Below are positions 24,999-34,513 of a stretch of DNA of 64,000 bases, one piece after another. The DNA is from an uncultured Lachnospiraceae bacterium (GTDB taxonomy: Bacteria > Bacillota > Clostridia > Lachnospirales > Lachnospiraceae), in NCBI GenBank assembly GCA_910584685.1, contig CAJUAO010000015.1, positions 14,739-78,738 of the forward strand, read 5' to 3'. The translations under genes and the position numbers were made by a program. The stretch's first letter is position 1. Each line of letters starts with the position of its first letter. The notes beneath the pieces were generated by a model that was not told the DNA's origin, searched no databases, and worked only from the letters and a program-made list of their open reading frames with translations.

Positions 24999-26027
24999 AT
25001 GCCAAAGCAAGCATCTTCATCGTCAAGTGAAGAAATGTCAGGACTCACAAAGGCGGCAATACTGCTTATTTCACTGGGACCTGAAAGGTCTTCAAAAATC
25101 TTTCAGCATTTAAAGGAGGATGAAATAGAACAGCTTACACTTGAAATTGCAAATACAAGAAGCGTCTCGCCTCAGTTAAAGACAGACGTCCTAAATGAAT
25201 TTTATGAGGTGTGTCTGGCCCAGCAGTATATTGCCGAGGGAGGTATCGGCTATGCAAGAGACCTTTTGGAGAAGGCTCTTGGAGAGGAAAAGGCAAAGGA
25301 TGTCATAAGCAGGCTTACGGCATCTCTTCAGGTCAGACCGTTTGAGTTTATAAGAAAGGCTGACCCGGGACAGCTTTTAAATTTCATACAGGATGAGCAT
25401 CCGCAGACAATAGCCCTTATATTGTCATACCTGCCTTCACATCAGTCATCCCTTATAGTATCAGCCCTTCCTCTTGAAAAGCAGGCGGATGTAGCTAAGC
25501 GTATTGCTAAGATGGATAGAACATCCCCTGATGTAATAAAGGAAGTGGAAAGAGTTTTGGAGAGAAAGCTGTCGTCCCTTGTAAATCAGGATTACACCAT
25601 TGTCGGCGGCGTGGATGCTATCGTAGAAATCTTAAACAACGTAGACAGAGGTACAGAGCGCCATATTATGGAGAATTTGGAAATCGAAGAGCCAGAGCTT
25701 GCTGATGAAATCAGGAGAAAGATGTTTGTATTCGAGGATATTCTTGCTCTTGACGACAGGACTATCCAGAGAGTTCTCAGGGATGTACAGAATGACGAGC
25801 TTGCCATTGCCCTTAAGGGCTCTAATGAAGACGTACAGGCTGCTATATTTAACAATCTTTCAAAGCGTCTTGCAGCTATGATTAAGGAGGATATGGACTT
25901 TATGGGCCCTGTTCGTATGAAGGATGTTGAGGAAGCACAGCAGAAGATTGTTAATGTTATAAGAAAGCTTGAGGATACAGGTGAGATTGTTATCGCCAGA
26001 GGTGGAGGTGACGAGTTAATTGTCTAA
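24999..26027 (+). CDS. fliG: Flagellar motor switch protein FliG
   Basis: This 342-residue C-ring protein transmits torque. The N-terminal domain (LTKAAILLISLGPERSSKIF) binds FliF, and the middle EHPQTIALILSYL motif binds FliM. The C-terminal domain carries the charged stator-interaction helix (LALDDRTIQRVLRDVQ). ATG 24999 follows GAAAGGTAGGTG; a GTG three codons earlier is in frame but less likely. Its stop overlaps the TTG start of fliH by eight bases. Confidence 0.96.
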   Translation: MPKQASSSSSEEMSGLTKAAILLISLGPERSSKIFQHLKEDEIEQLTLEIANTRSVSPQLKTDVLNEFYEVCLAQQYIAEGGIGYARDLLEKALGEEKAKDVISRLTASLQVRPFEFIRKADPGQLLNFIQDEHPQTIALILSYLPSHQSSLIVSALPLEKQADVAKRIAKMDRTSPDVIKEVERVLERKLSSLVNQDYTIVGGVDAIVEILNNVDRGTERHIMENLEIEEPELADEIRRKMFVFEDILALDDRTIQRVLRDVQNDELAIALKGSNEDVQAAIFNNLSKRLAAMIKEDMDFMGPVRMKDVEEAQQKIVNVIRKLEDTGEIVIARGGGDELIV

Positions 26028-26910
26028 TTTATTAAAATCATTTTTCTGCATGGAAAATGATAATAAGCTGATAATAGATTCAAATGAAGCAGTCACCTTA
26101 AAGCTTGAGCAGATAAGAAAAACCATCACAAATAAAGCCACGGGAAAGGGAGATTTTTCCTTAGGCTTAAATCCCGAAAGCGTAGAGGAGCTTTTGGAGG
26201 GTGAAAATGGTGAAAATATTTTAGGCGGAGCCGGTGCGGACGAGCAGGCTGCATATACCATGGAAATAGATTCAGATATGAGACAGATGGCGGATAATAT
26301 TATTGCAGAAGCCAAATCTCAGGCAAAATCCATTGTGCAGTCGGCGGAGATGGATGCGGCAAGACTGGTAGCAGATGCCAGAAACGAGGCGGAAGCCATA
26401 AAAAACAACGCCCATGAGGAAGGCTTTAACCAGGGAAGAAATGACGGGCTTAAAAGCCTGGACGACGACAGGGCTGAGCTTAAAAGCAGATATAATGAAG
26501 AGGTTAATAAGCTCTCCCTTGACTATGAAAAAAGGGTAAAGGAGATAGAGCCGGAGCTTGTTGAGGTTATGATAGACGTATTTTCAAGTCTGACAAAGGA
26601 GCTTTCGTCAGACAGAAGGGATATGATACTTCAGCTTATAGACAAGGTTATAAGCGGAACCGAGGCAAGCAGTAATTATATAATCAAGGCCTGTAAGGAG
26701 GACGCAGAGTTTCTTCGGGGCAACAGGGAAAGCATATTAGAGAGAATTGGCAGGGATGTTCATCTGGAGATAGTGGAGGATATATCCATGAAGCGCAATG
26801 AATGTTTGATTGATACAGATTTAGGCATATATGACTGCAGTCTTGACATACAGCTTGAAAATCTTGTGAAATCCCTGAGAATATTAGCGTGCGCGGCTGA
26901 TAGAAGATAA
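26020..26910 (+). CDS. fliH: Flagellar export ATPase regulator FliH
   Basis: This 296-residue protein anchors and restrains the FliI ATPase. It has a variable N-terminus, a long Ala/Glu coiled coil (about 95-185, with MRQMADNIIAEAKSQAKSIV) and a C-terminal V-ATPase subunit E-like domain. The TTG at 26020, which overlaps fliG, has GGAGGTG nine bases upstream; the resulting N-terminus SNLLKSFF resembles Lachnospiraceae FliH proteins. ATG 26050 is an alternative. Confidence 0.87.
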   Translation: MSNLLKSFFCMENDNKLIIDSNEAVTLKLEQIRKTITNKATGKGDFSLGLNPESVEELLEGENGENILGGAGADEQAAYTMEIDSDMRQMADNIIAEAKSQAKSIVQSAEMDAARLVADARNEAEAIKNNAHEEGFNQGRNDGLKSLDDDRAELKSRYNEEVNKLSLDYEKRVKEIEPELVEVMIDVFSSLTKELSSDRRDMILQLIDKVISGTEASSNYIIKACKEDAEFLRGNRESILERIGRDVHLEIVEDISMKRNECLIDTDLGIYDCSLDIQLENLVKSLRILACAADRR

Positions 26911-26927
26911 AGATGGAGCAGAAATAA

Positions 26928-28241
26928 ATGTCGCTTGTGAATAAAAACAAATATTTACAACTGAAAGAACAGGATTTTTCAAAAAAGTACGGAAAGGTCT
27001 CAAAGATAGTAGGACTTACCATTGAATCCATAGGGCCTGACGCTAAGCTTAACGATGTGTGCAGGATTTTATCAAACGACCCTGAATCACCTGACGTTAT
27101 GGCGGAGGTAGTGGGATTTAAGGATAAGAAGCTATTGCTTATGCCCTTTGAAACGGTAGAGGGCATAGGGCCGGACTGTATGGTGGAAAATACGGGAGAT
27201 ATATTAAGGGTTAAGGTTGGAGAAGCTCTTCTTGGAAAAATAGTTGACGGTCTTGGAAGATGCATTGACAACACAGAGATAGAGGACGGCGAGGCATATT
27301 CGGTAGAGGCGCCTCCTCCTGACCCTATGGAAAGAGTTATTATTTCAGATATACTCTCATTGGGGGTAAAGGCTGTTGATGGGCTTATCACTGTGGGAAA
27401 GGGACAGAGAATAGGTATATTTGCCGGAAGCGGCGTCGGAAAAAGCACCCTGATGGGTATGTTTGCAAGAAACACCAGGGCAGACATAAATGTTATAGCT
27501 CTTATAGGAGAGAGGGGCAGGGAGGTAAGGGAATTTATCGAGAGAGACTTAGGCGAGGAAGGCATGAAGAGAAGCGTGGTTGTAGTTGCTACGTCAGATA
27601 AGCCTGCCCTTATAAGAAATAAGGCGGCAAAGACGGCGACGGCCATAGCTGAGTATTTCAGGGATAAAGGCAAGGATGTTCTTCTTATGATGGATTCACT
27701 TACAAGATTTTCCATGGCCCAGAGAGAGATAGGGCTTGCCTCAGGGGAGCCTCCTGTTACAAGGGGATATCCTCCAAGCGTATACAGTGAGATGCCAAAG
27801 CTTTTAGAGAGGGCGGGAAACGGAAATCAGGGCTCCATAACAGGCCTTTATACGGTGCTTGTAGACGGAGATGATTTTAACGAGCCTATTACAGATACTG
27901 CAAGAAGTATTCTCGACGGACATATAATGCTGTCAAGAAAAATTGCCCATAAAAATCATTATCCCGCGATAGACGTGCTTCAGAGTATTTCCAGAGTTAT
28001 GAGCCAGATAGCCACAAGCGAGCATAAAAAGATGGCGGGACAGATAAAAAACATTATGGCTACATATAATGAAGCTGAGGATTTAATAAATATAGGAGCC
28101 TATAAGCGGGGCTCAAATAAAAATATTGATTTTGCCATGGATAAGATAGATAAGGTAAATGAATTTCTTATTCAGGGCGTTGACGAAAAATTTGTTTTTG
28201 AAGATGAGCTTAAGCTTATGGATGAAATATTTGAGGAGTAA
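26928..28241 (+). CDS. fliI: Flagellum-specific ATPase FliI
   Basis: This 437-residue F1-beta-like ATPase energises export of axial proteins. Walker A is GSGVGKST (167-174), Walker B ends LLMMDSLTR, and the PPVTRGYPPSVYSEMPKLLERAG signature identifies the type III/flagellar ATPase family (motif shown as beginning PPVTRGYPPS). It follows fliH after 17 bases and precedes fliJ. Confidence 0.96.
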   Translation: MSLVNKNKYLQLKEQDFSKKYGKVSKIVGLTIESIGPDAKLNDVCRILSNDPESPDVMAEVVGFKDKKLLLMPFETVEGIGPDCMVENTGDILRVKVGEALLGKIVDGLGRCIDNTEIEDGEAYSVEAPPPDPMERVIISDILSLGVKAVDGLITVGKGQRIGIFAGSGVGKSTLMGMFARNTRADINVIALIGERGREVREFIERDLGEEGMKRSVVVVATSDKPALIRNKAAKTATAIAEYFRDKGKDVLLMMDSLTRFSMAQREIGLASGEPPVTRGYPPSVYSEMPKLLERAGNGNQGSITGLYTVLVDGDDFNEPITDTARSILDGHIMLSRKIAHKNHYPAIDVLQSISRVMSQIATSEHKKMAGQIKNIMATYNEAEDLINIGAYKRGSNKNIDFAMDKIDKVNEFLIQGVDEKFVFEDELKLMDEIFEE

Positions 28242-28266
28242 GCAGCTAAAGTCTTAGGAGAAAAGT

Positions 28267-28722
28267 ATGGCAAAGTTTATATACAGAATGGAAAATATAC
28301 TTAATTTGCAGACGAAGCTGGAGGATGAAGCCAAAATCCAGCTTACCATGGCAAATAATATCCTGAGAAATGAGCAGCAGAAGCTTAAGCGTATAAATAA
28401 GGATATTGAAACATATGAGGATGAGATAAGAGGCTACAGTATGTCAGTCCTTGACGTGCAGGAGCTGAAAAGATGCAACGACGCCATAGCCGTTAAGAAA
28501 ATGGAGGCTGAGGAGCAGAAAAAAACTATTGAAAGAGCGCAAAAAAATGCAGATAAGGCAATGCATAAGGTGAGAGAGGCCATGCTTAAGCGAAAGACAC
28601 AGGAGATACTTAAGGAAAAGGCCTTTGAAGAATTTAAAAGGGAAGTTAATGAAGAAGAAAAAAAAGAAATAGACCAGGTGGTAAGCTACCAATACAATGG
28701 AAAAATAGAGGAAGGTGATTGA
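28267..28722 (+). CDS. fliJ: Flagellar export chaperone FliJ
   Basis: This 151-residue, almost wholly coiled-coil protein starts MAKFIYRMENILNLQTKLE, the usual FliJ N-terminus, and is rich in Glu/Lys/Gln. FliJ forms the central stalk of the export ATPase and shuttles chaperones. The assignment rests on position after fliI and on the coiled-coil layout. The next gene starts two bases after its stop. Confidence 0.9.
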   Translation: MAKFIYRMENILNLQTKLEDEAKIQLTMANNILRNEQQKLKRINKDIETYEDEIRGYSMSVLDVQELKRCNDAIAVKKMEAEEQKKTIERAQKNADKAMHKVREAMLKRKTQEILKEKAFEEFKREVNEEEKKEIDQVVSYQYNGKIEEGD

Positions 28723-28724
28723 TA

Positions 28725-29492
28725 ATGGCTAAAAAGAAGAAGGGCGAGACTGTCTTGGAAGACGGAACTGTGGTAGAGGAAAAAGGCGGAAAATTATCGT
28801 CTATACTTATAGGCATTATAATCGTTATCGTGTGGCTTGCCATACTTTGTGCATTGATAAAATTTGATGTAGGAGGCTTTGGAAGCTCAGTTATGTATCC
28901 TATATTTAAGGATGTTCCTGTAATAAATAAGATTCTTCCTGATGTAAGCGAGACAGATGAGGAGGATTCGGATAAGTATCCCTATAAAAGCCTTGCAGAC
29001 GCCATAAAATACATAAAGGAGCTGGAGGTTGAAATACAGGATGATAAAGATAAGATAGCAGAGTATGAGGAAACCATAGCTGATTTGAGGGCTGAAATAG
29101 AAAGATTAAAGCAGTTTGAAAATGAGCAGGAGGAGTTTAACAGGCTCAAGGAACAGTTTTATAATGAGGTTGTATTTGGAGACAATGCTTTAGATTATGA
29201 GTATTATAAACAGTATTATGAGTCAATAGACCCTGAGTATGCAGAAAAGCTTTATAAGCAGGTTGTAGCGGAATATCTTAAGGATACAAGGTATCAGGAG
29301 CTTGCAGATGCCTATGCAGCCATGAAGCCTAAGAAGGCGGCGGCGGCCCTTTATGAGATGACGGGGGATTTAGACAAGGTGGTGTCTATACTGCAATGTA
29401 TGGAGGTAGAGCCAAGAGCGGCCATCCTTAATGCTTTGAGCGATATAGATGCAGTATTCTGCGGAAAAATCACTGTTCTGTTATCGCCGTAA
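28725..29492 (+). CDS. MotE-like flagellar protein with MgtE N-terminal-like domain
   Basis: This 255-residue protein has a Lys-rich start, one membrane helix (about 27-47), a coiled coil (about 90-135) and a C-terminal part resembling the MgtE N-terminal domain (YAAMKPKKAAAALYEM, DLDKVVSILQCMEVEPRAAI). Such proteins at this position (YlxF in Bacillus, MotE/FlbB-like) are thought to help stator or basal-body assembly. ATG 28725 is chosen because GAGGAAGGTG is nine bases upstream. Confidence 0.78.
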   Translation: MAKKKKGETVLEDGTVVEEKGGKLSSILIGIIIVIVWLAILCALIKFDVGGFGSSVMYPIFKDVPVINKILPDVSETDEEDSDKYPYKSLADAIKYIKELEVEIQDDKDKIAEYEETIADLRAEIERLKQFENEQEEFNRLKEQFYNEVVFGDNALDYEYYKQYYESIDPEYAEKLYKQVVAEYLKDTRYQELADAYAAMKPKKAAAALYEMTGDLDKVVSILQCMEVEPRAAILNALSDIDAVFCGKITVLLSP

Positions 29493-29605
29493 TAAACTCA
29501 TTATAAAAACTTAAGTAATATGATGAAAATGCCGAAATTAATTTGGGAAAGTTCCTTTTAAAGGATTTTCTATATATATTATATAATAAGGAGGTGAGAT
29601 GAAAG

Positions 29606-31027
29606 GTGGCAAACGGAAATATAAAGTCCCTTACAAGAGATTTTTTAACAATCCGAATAGGCACGTCTGAAAATGTATCACAGGTAAAGAATACATCAGG
29701 GGACAGCTTTGAAAAGCAGCTTGACAGGACGTCAAAGAATAGCTTTGACACTGATAAAAAGCAGACTGACACAGCCAAGAAGTCTGATTTAAACAGCGAA
29801 GTAAAGAAAAATCAGAATGTCAGCCGGAAGCAGAAGGAGCTTGAGGAAAAAGCAGCCGTTGATGCAGCAGAAGACGCGGCAGGCAGCGCTTCTATGGTAC
29901 AGGATACTTTAAAGGAGCTTAAGGAAGCCGTGGCGAAGGAGCTTGACATTTCAGTTGAGGAGCTTGAAGCTCTTATGAATACCATGAATTTTAATGACAT
30001 GGATTTATTTGATAAGGAAAAGCTTGGAATGATAGTGCTTGAGGCAAACGGACTTACACAGAGCCAGGATTTATTGTTTAATAAGGCTGTGGCTGATGAG
30101 TTTAAAAATGTTATGGCGCTTCTTGACGAGGCAGTCACAGAGCTTGAGCAGTCTGAAATACAGGTATCCGAAGAAGGCTTTTTTGATATGGCAACAGGAG
30201 AAGAAATTCAGATTAATGATGAAAACGTTAATCATGATGAGCTTACAGACGCCAAGGCTGATACTATCGTGGATGCAGAGCAGGATATACCAAAGGATAT
30301 ATTGGAAGCAGACGGCGAAATAAAGGATGTTAAGACAACCGATAAGGCGGCGAAGGACAACGAATCAGATGTTTCAGACGACAAGACAGTTTCTGAAAAG
30401 GATATCCAGACTGACGCTAAGACACAGGAAAACGAAAGCGCTAAGCAGAATAATACCGGAGGCGACAGAAGAAATCACAGAGAACATAATGTCAGAGAGG
30501 GCAGTGTGATAAGTGACGCCAATGTAAGATTTAACCCTATAGAAGAGATACAGGTTGAGCTTGCAGACAGAGTGGGAAGAAGTCAGGCTGAAAATATTGT
30601 TAATCAGATAACGGAGCAGCTTAGGTTTAACGTCAATGAAGAATTTAAGAGTATGGAAATGCAGCTTTATCCTGAACATTTAGGAAAGGTAGGCGTGCAG
30701 GTAGCCATAAAGGACGGTATTTTAACGGCGCAGATTACAGCAGAAAACGAAACCGTAAAGAAAGCCATTGAGGCGCAGATTGTGAATCTTAAAGAGAGCT
30801 TTAACAATCAGGGACTTAAGGTGGAAAATGTTGAGGTCACAATAGCAAGCCACAGCTTTGAGGAAAACAATATGCATAATCAGGACGGACAGTCAAATCA
30901 GGGCAGAGGCAGGAAAAACAGACGGTTAAATTCAGCTCTTGTGGATGAGTTAAACGGTATTACTGATGAACAGTCAGAGGATGCCGTAATGGAAGCGTTA
31001 GGAAACACAGTAAGCTATACGGCTTAG
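29606..31027 (+). CDS. fliK: Flagellar hook-length control protein FliK
   Basis: This 473-residue secreted ruler protein has a long low-complexity Asp/Glu/Lys/Thr-rich N-terminal part (1-320) and a compact C-terminal domain (about 335-420). The domain contains LYPEHLGKVGVQVAIKDG and the NQGLKVENVEVTI segment, which switches export specificity from hook to filament proteins. The start is GTG 29606 after AAGGAGGTGA. It lies before flgD as usual. Codon use and composition in the N-terminal part are looser than in its neighbours, as expected for a disordered ruler. Confidence 0.9.
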   Translation: MANGNIKSLTRDFLTIRIGTSENVSQVKNTSGDSFEKQLDRTSKNSFDTDKKQTDTAKKSDLNSEVKKNQNVSRKQKELEEKAAVDAAEDAAGSASMVQDTLKELKEAVAKELDISVEELEALMNTMNFNDMDLFDKEKLGMIVLEANGLTQSQDLLFNKAVADEFKNVMALLDEAVTELEQSEIQVSEEGFFDMATGEEIQINDENVNHDELTDAKADTIVDAEQDIPKDILEADGEIKDVKTTDKAAKDNESDVSDDKTVSEKDIQTDAKTQENESAKQNNTGGDRRNHREHNVREGSVISDANVRFNPIEEIQVELADRVGRSQAENIVNQITEQLRFNVNEEFKSMEMQLYPEHLGKVGVQVAIKDGILTAQITAENETVKKAIEAQIVNLKESFNNQGLKVENVEVTIASHSFEENNMHNQDGQSNQGRGRKNRRLNSALVDELNGITDEQSEDAVMEALGNTVSYTA

Positions 31028-31040
31028 GAAAGGAGAGAAT

Positions 31041-31580
31041 ATGGCAGATGATTACATAAAGGCGCCCGTGGTGAATGGAAAGCCTGTAACAGGTACATCA
31101 GAGACATATCAGGGAAAAAAGTCTAAGGGAGATGAGCTTGGAAAGGATGCATTTTTACAGCTTCTTATAGCGCAGATGCAGAATCAGGACCCTCTTGAGC
31201 CTACGGACAATACCCAGATGGTAACCCAGCTTGCGCAGTTTACCACTATTGAGGAGCTTCAAAATCTTGGAACAACCTTAAATAACATGAACGCCTTTGG
31301 ACTTATAGGAAAGGCAGTAATTTTAGAGGTAGGAAAATCTACAGATGCGACAACTACCACAACGGTAGGAGGCTATGTTGATTTCGTGAAGATAGAAGAC
31401 GGAAAGGCAAAGCTTTCAATCAAAGGCGAGCTGTATGATTATGATGACCTTGATATGGTTGTTGACCAGGCTTATCTTGACCAGATATTTGGTAAGGAAG
31501 ATGGAGACGGCAGTACAGATGATACCACCGAAACTCCGGATGATAAGGATGACTCAACTGACGGTACAGAAAAGGAATAA
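31041..31580 (+). CDS. flgD: Flagellar hook capping protein FlgD
   Basis: This 179-residue scaffold caps the growing hook. The conserved core is LGKDAFLQLLIAQMQNQDPL with PTDNTQMVTQLAQFT, followed by a short Ig/tudor-like stretch. The last 25 residues are a Thr/Asp-rich acidic tail, which is an addition to the short Firmicute form. GGAAAGGAGAG precedes ATG 31041. Confidence 0.94.
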   Translation: MADDYIKAPVVNGKPVTGTSETYQGKKSKGDELGKDAFLQLLIAQMQNQDPLEPTDNTQMVTQLAQFTTIEELQNLGTTLNNMNAFGLIGKAVILEVGKSTDATTTTTVGGYVDFVKIEDGKAKLSIKGELYDYDDLDMVVDQAYLDQIFGKEDGDGSTDDTTETPDDKDDSTDGTEKE

Positions 31581-31623
31581 GCAAAAGCCCGATAATAAAA
31601 TATACTGAAAATAATAAAGAGGT

Positions 31624-32004
31624 ATGGCTATGGATATCAGAAATAATTTTACATCCATTGAGCAGATACAAAATCAGTATTTAACGAAGAAACCTGTATC
31701 AAATACAGAAAAAGGAAATAAAAAAGAAAGCTTTTCAGATGTATTTGAGACAAAGCTAAGATTTTCAAAGCATGCAGACGAAAGGTTAAACACCAGAAAT
31801 ATCAGTCTTACAGAAGAACAGATGGAAAGACTTAACGACGGCATGAAGAAAGCCGGCGAAAAGGGAATAAACGAATCACTGGTGCTTATGGATAATCTTG
31901 CATTTATAGTAAACGTAAAAAATAATACTGTAATAACTGCCATGGACAGCAGTAACACAGAGGAAAGAATATTTACAAAAATTGATGGAGCCGTAATAGT
32001 ATAA
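31624..32004 (+). CDS. TIGR02530-type flagellar operon protein
   Basis: This 126-residue protein matches the conserved flagellar operon family placed between flgD and flgE in Clostridia and Bacilli. The motif FSKHADERLNTRNISL is followed by an alternating pattern ending VNVKNNTVITAMD and FTKIDGAVIV. The role is not established; its conserved position beside the hook genes suggests a hook-assembly accessory. No signal peptide or membrane helix is seen. Confidence 0.85.
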   Translation: MAMDIRNNFTSIEQIQNQYLTKKPVSNTEKGNKKESFSDVFETKLRFSKHADERLNTRNISLTEEQMERLNDGMKKAGEKGINESLVLMDNLAFIVNVKNNTVITAMDSSNTEERIFTKIDGAVIV

Positions 32005-32107
32005 ATATGACAAACATATAATTGTTATAGCCGGACCAATACGGGGGCTATGGATTTTCCGAATGACGGAGGAAAATCATACGGCAGATTAAGGAGGTCA
32101 TTTAATT

Positions 32108-33421
32108 ATGATGAGATCATTATACTCTGGTGTATCAGGACTTAAAGTTCACCAGACAAGAATGGATGTTATAGGTAACAACATTGCAAATGTAAATACT
32201 GTAGGTTTTAAGGCACAGAATGTAAACTTCAGCGAGCTTTTTTATCAGACCACACAGGCTGCGTCAGGTCCAAATGCTGAAACCCAGACAGGCGGTCAGA
32301 ATGCAAAGCAGATAGGTCTTGGCGCAAGCGTGGCGGCAGTTTCAACCAACATTATAAATGAAGGAGGCACACAGTCTACAGGTAACGCCTTTGACCTTAA
32401 GATAAACGGACAGGAGTTCTTTATTATAAGAAAGGGCGGAGCTGACTATTATTCAAAGGCAGGTAATTTTACAACAGACGGCTTTGGAAATTTAGTTACG
32501 CCGTCAGGAGCATATGTTATGGGCTATGCTGCGGCAAGAGACGATACAACAGGCGATTATGTGCTGCAGAACGACCAGCTTAGACCTATATCTGTATACG
32601 GAAGCCAGTATATGCATACTGACCCTGCCCAGACTACTCAGGCAACAATGTCAGGAAATATTAATGCGACAGATGATAATTTTGCAAGCAACGGCTATAT
32701 AACAACTACGCTTTCAGTGTATGACAGCCTTGGAAACCTGTATTCCGTAATGTTCAAAATAAGTAATACGGCAGGTGATGCAACTACATACACTATGGAG
32801 CCGATGGGAGTGTACAACGGAAATAAGCTGATTACTGATATTACTGCGGATATAGGAGGAACCCTTACTATGGAGTTCAGCGGTACCACAGGAAAGGTGG
32901 TAACGACTCCTTCCACATTTACCCTTAATTTTACGGGAAATACAGAGGCTTTTGAGGAGCCGATTACGGTAGATTTTTCAAACGTAACGTGTGTTGCGGC
33001 AAAGAGCAGTGTTGAATGTAAAAGAGGCGATTCAAGCGCAGACCATTTAGGACAGGGAAAAGCAGTCGGTAATATGATAGAGGTTGGCATTCAGACAGAC
33101 GGTAAGGTTGTTGCGTCATATGACAACGGAGATTCATATGTTTTAGGACAGATTCTTGTTGCAAACTTTATTAATCCAGCCGGACTTCAAAAGCAGGGAG
33201 ACAATCTTTTCTCGGAGACACTTAACTCAGGAGAGGCAACTGTAGGAGATATAACTGCAAACGGCGATACAATGCAAAGCGGTGTTCTCGAAATGTCAAA
33301 TGTTGATTTGGCAGACGAGTTTACAAATATGATAGTTACACAGCGTGGTTTTCAGTCAAACTCAAGAATTATAACCACATCAGATACTATGATTGAGGAG
33401 CTTTTAAGTCTTAAGAGATAG
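32108..33421 (+). CDS. flgE: Flagellar hook protein FlgE
   Basis: This 437-residue hook subunit starts MMRSLYSGVSGLKVHQTRMD followed by IGNNIANVNTVGFK, and ends with NVDLADEFTNMIVTQRGF and an SRIITTSDTM helix, the two coiled-coil ends of the axial family. The middle (150-300) is the variable outer domain. A 100-base leader with a small hairpin (GATTTTCC / GGAAAATC at 32053-32078) precedes it, and the ribosome site is AAGGAGG. A single cysteine pair occurs in the middle domain. Confidence 0.95.
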   Translation: MMRSLYSGVSGLKVHQTRMDVIGNNIANVNTVGFKAQNVNFSELFYQTTQAASGPNAETQTGGQNAKQIGLGASVAAVSTNIINEGGTQSTGNAFDLKINGQEFFIIRKGGADYYSKAGNFTTDGFGNLVTPSGAYVMGYAAARDDTTGDYVLQNDQLRPISVYGSQYMHTDPAQTTQATMSGNINATDDNFASNGYITTTLSVYDSLGNLYSVMFKISNTAGDATTYTMEPMGVYNGNKLITDITADIGGTLTMEFSGTTGKVVTTPSTFTLNFTGNTEAFEEPITVDFSNVTCVAAKSSVECKRGDSSADHLGQGKAVGNMIEVGIQTDGKVVASYDNGDSYVLGQILVANFINPAGLQKQGDNLFSETLNSGEATVGDITANGDTMQSGVLEMSNVDLADEFTNMIVTQRGFQSNSRIITTSDTMIEELLSLKR

Positions 33422-33445
33422 TATAAAGGCAATTTGATAAATTAA

Positions 33446-33481
33446 TGTGCCGTGCTGCAGCATAAGCGGTACGGCATTTTG
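33446..33481 (+). terminator. Weak hairpin after flgE
   Basis: TGCCGT and ACGGCA pair around a 20-base segment 25 bases after the flgE stop, with a short TTTTGTG tail. It may reduce rather than stop read-through into motA. Confidence 0.4.
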
Positions 33482-33552
33482 TGTGAAGAAAGAGCTTGGA
33501 GAAAGAAAAATAGCCTGCTTAAAATAAATTTTTAAAAAAGTTTATTTTTTTG

Positions 33553-33581
33553 TTGGTAAATGTAATAAAATGTGGTAAAAT
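33553..33581 (+). promoter_or_regulatory. Candidate internal promoter before motA
   Basis: TTGGTA (33553-33558) and TAAAAT (33576-33581) are 17 bases apart, in a 288-base gap that otherwise has no gene. Downstream, the transcript would carry a perfect hairpin, CATAGAC-GGC-GTCTATG (33661-33677), shortly before the motA ribosome site. No known riboswitch fold was recognised. flbD/swrD, usually found here, is absent. Confidence 0.5.
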
Positions 33582-33709
33582 GCTATTGAATGCATTTATG
33601 ATGCTAAACGCATAAATAAGCGTAAAAATATTATTTTACATATGTTGATTGTGACAGACTCATAGACGGCGTCTATGACAGACAAGAAATTATAGGATGG
33701 TGAGAGTAA

Positions 33710-34513
33710 ATGGATTTAGCGTCACTTATAGGTTTGGTTGCCGGCGTGGTTATGGTTATATTTGGTATTGTAACAAATTCAGACTTTAGTATGGAATTTG
33801 GCAAGCTGGGCAACTTCGTTGATATTCCTTCGATAATTATTACCATAGGAGGAACAATGACCTGTCTTATAGGCTCTAACAGTATAAAAGAGTTTGTTAG
33901 CGGCTTTAAGGGCTTCACTCTGGCGATTAAGGTGCCGAAGTTCGAGCCGGCAGAAACAATAAGGCAGATTATTGATTTGTCAAATACTGCAAGAAAGGAA
34001 GGTCTGCTTGCTTTGGAGGAAGCGGCGGCAAATCTTGAGGACCCCTTTATGAAAAAAGGAGTTCTGCTTATAGTTGACGGTACTGACCCGGATTTACTCA
34101 GAGCAATATTGGAGACAGAGCTTGTATGTATTGAGGACAGACATAAGAAGGTTATAGGCTTTTGGAGCACTATGGTTGACATGGCTCCCGCATGGGGTAT
34201 GATTGGTACCCTTATAGGTCTTGTAAACATGCTTAAGAATTTGTCCGATTTCAATTCCATCGGTCCAAACATGGCGGTTGCCCTTCTTACCACATTGTAC
34301 GGCTCCCTTATTGCAAACTGGCTTGGCAATCCTATTGTAAACAAGCTTACGGGAAATAATGCAAAGGAGATTATGCTTAAGGAGGTTATGGTAGAGGGAC
34401 TTCTCTCAATACAGGCAGGCGAGAATCCTAGAGTTATTGAGGAAAAGCTTAAGTCCTTCCTTGCTCCGTCACAGAGAGAAAACATCAACGCTATTGAAGG
34501 TGGTGAGCAATAA
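33710..34513 (+). CDS. motA: Flagellar stator protein MotA
   Basis: This 267-residue protein has four hydrophobic helices (near 1-20, 32-50, 145-170 and 180-200) and a cytoplasmic loop with the charged torque region. The motif AWGMIGTLIGLVNMLKNL with ALLTTLYGSLIANWL is diagnostic. With MotB it conducts protons (or sodium) and pushes on FliG. Its stop overlaps the motB start by one base. The ribosome site is GGATGGTGAGAG. Confidence 0.95.
   Translation: MDLASLIGLVAGVVMVIFGIVTNSDFSMEFGKLGNFVDIPSIIITIGGTMTCLIGSNSIKEFVSGFKGFTLAIKVPKFEPAETIRQIIDLSNTARKEGLLALEEAAANLEDPFMKKGVLLIVDGTDPDLLRAILETELVCIEDRHKKVIGFWSTMVDMAPAWGMIGTLIGLVNMLKNLSDFNSIGPNMAVALLTTLYGSLIANWLGNPIVNKLTGNNAKEIMLKEVMVEGLLSIQAGENPRVIEEKLKSFLAPSQRENINAIEGGEQ

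Noticed and set aside
33422..33709. c-di-GMP riboswitch before motA
   Set aside because: The conserved GEMM core motifs are not present; only simple hairpins are seen.
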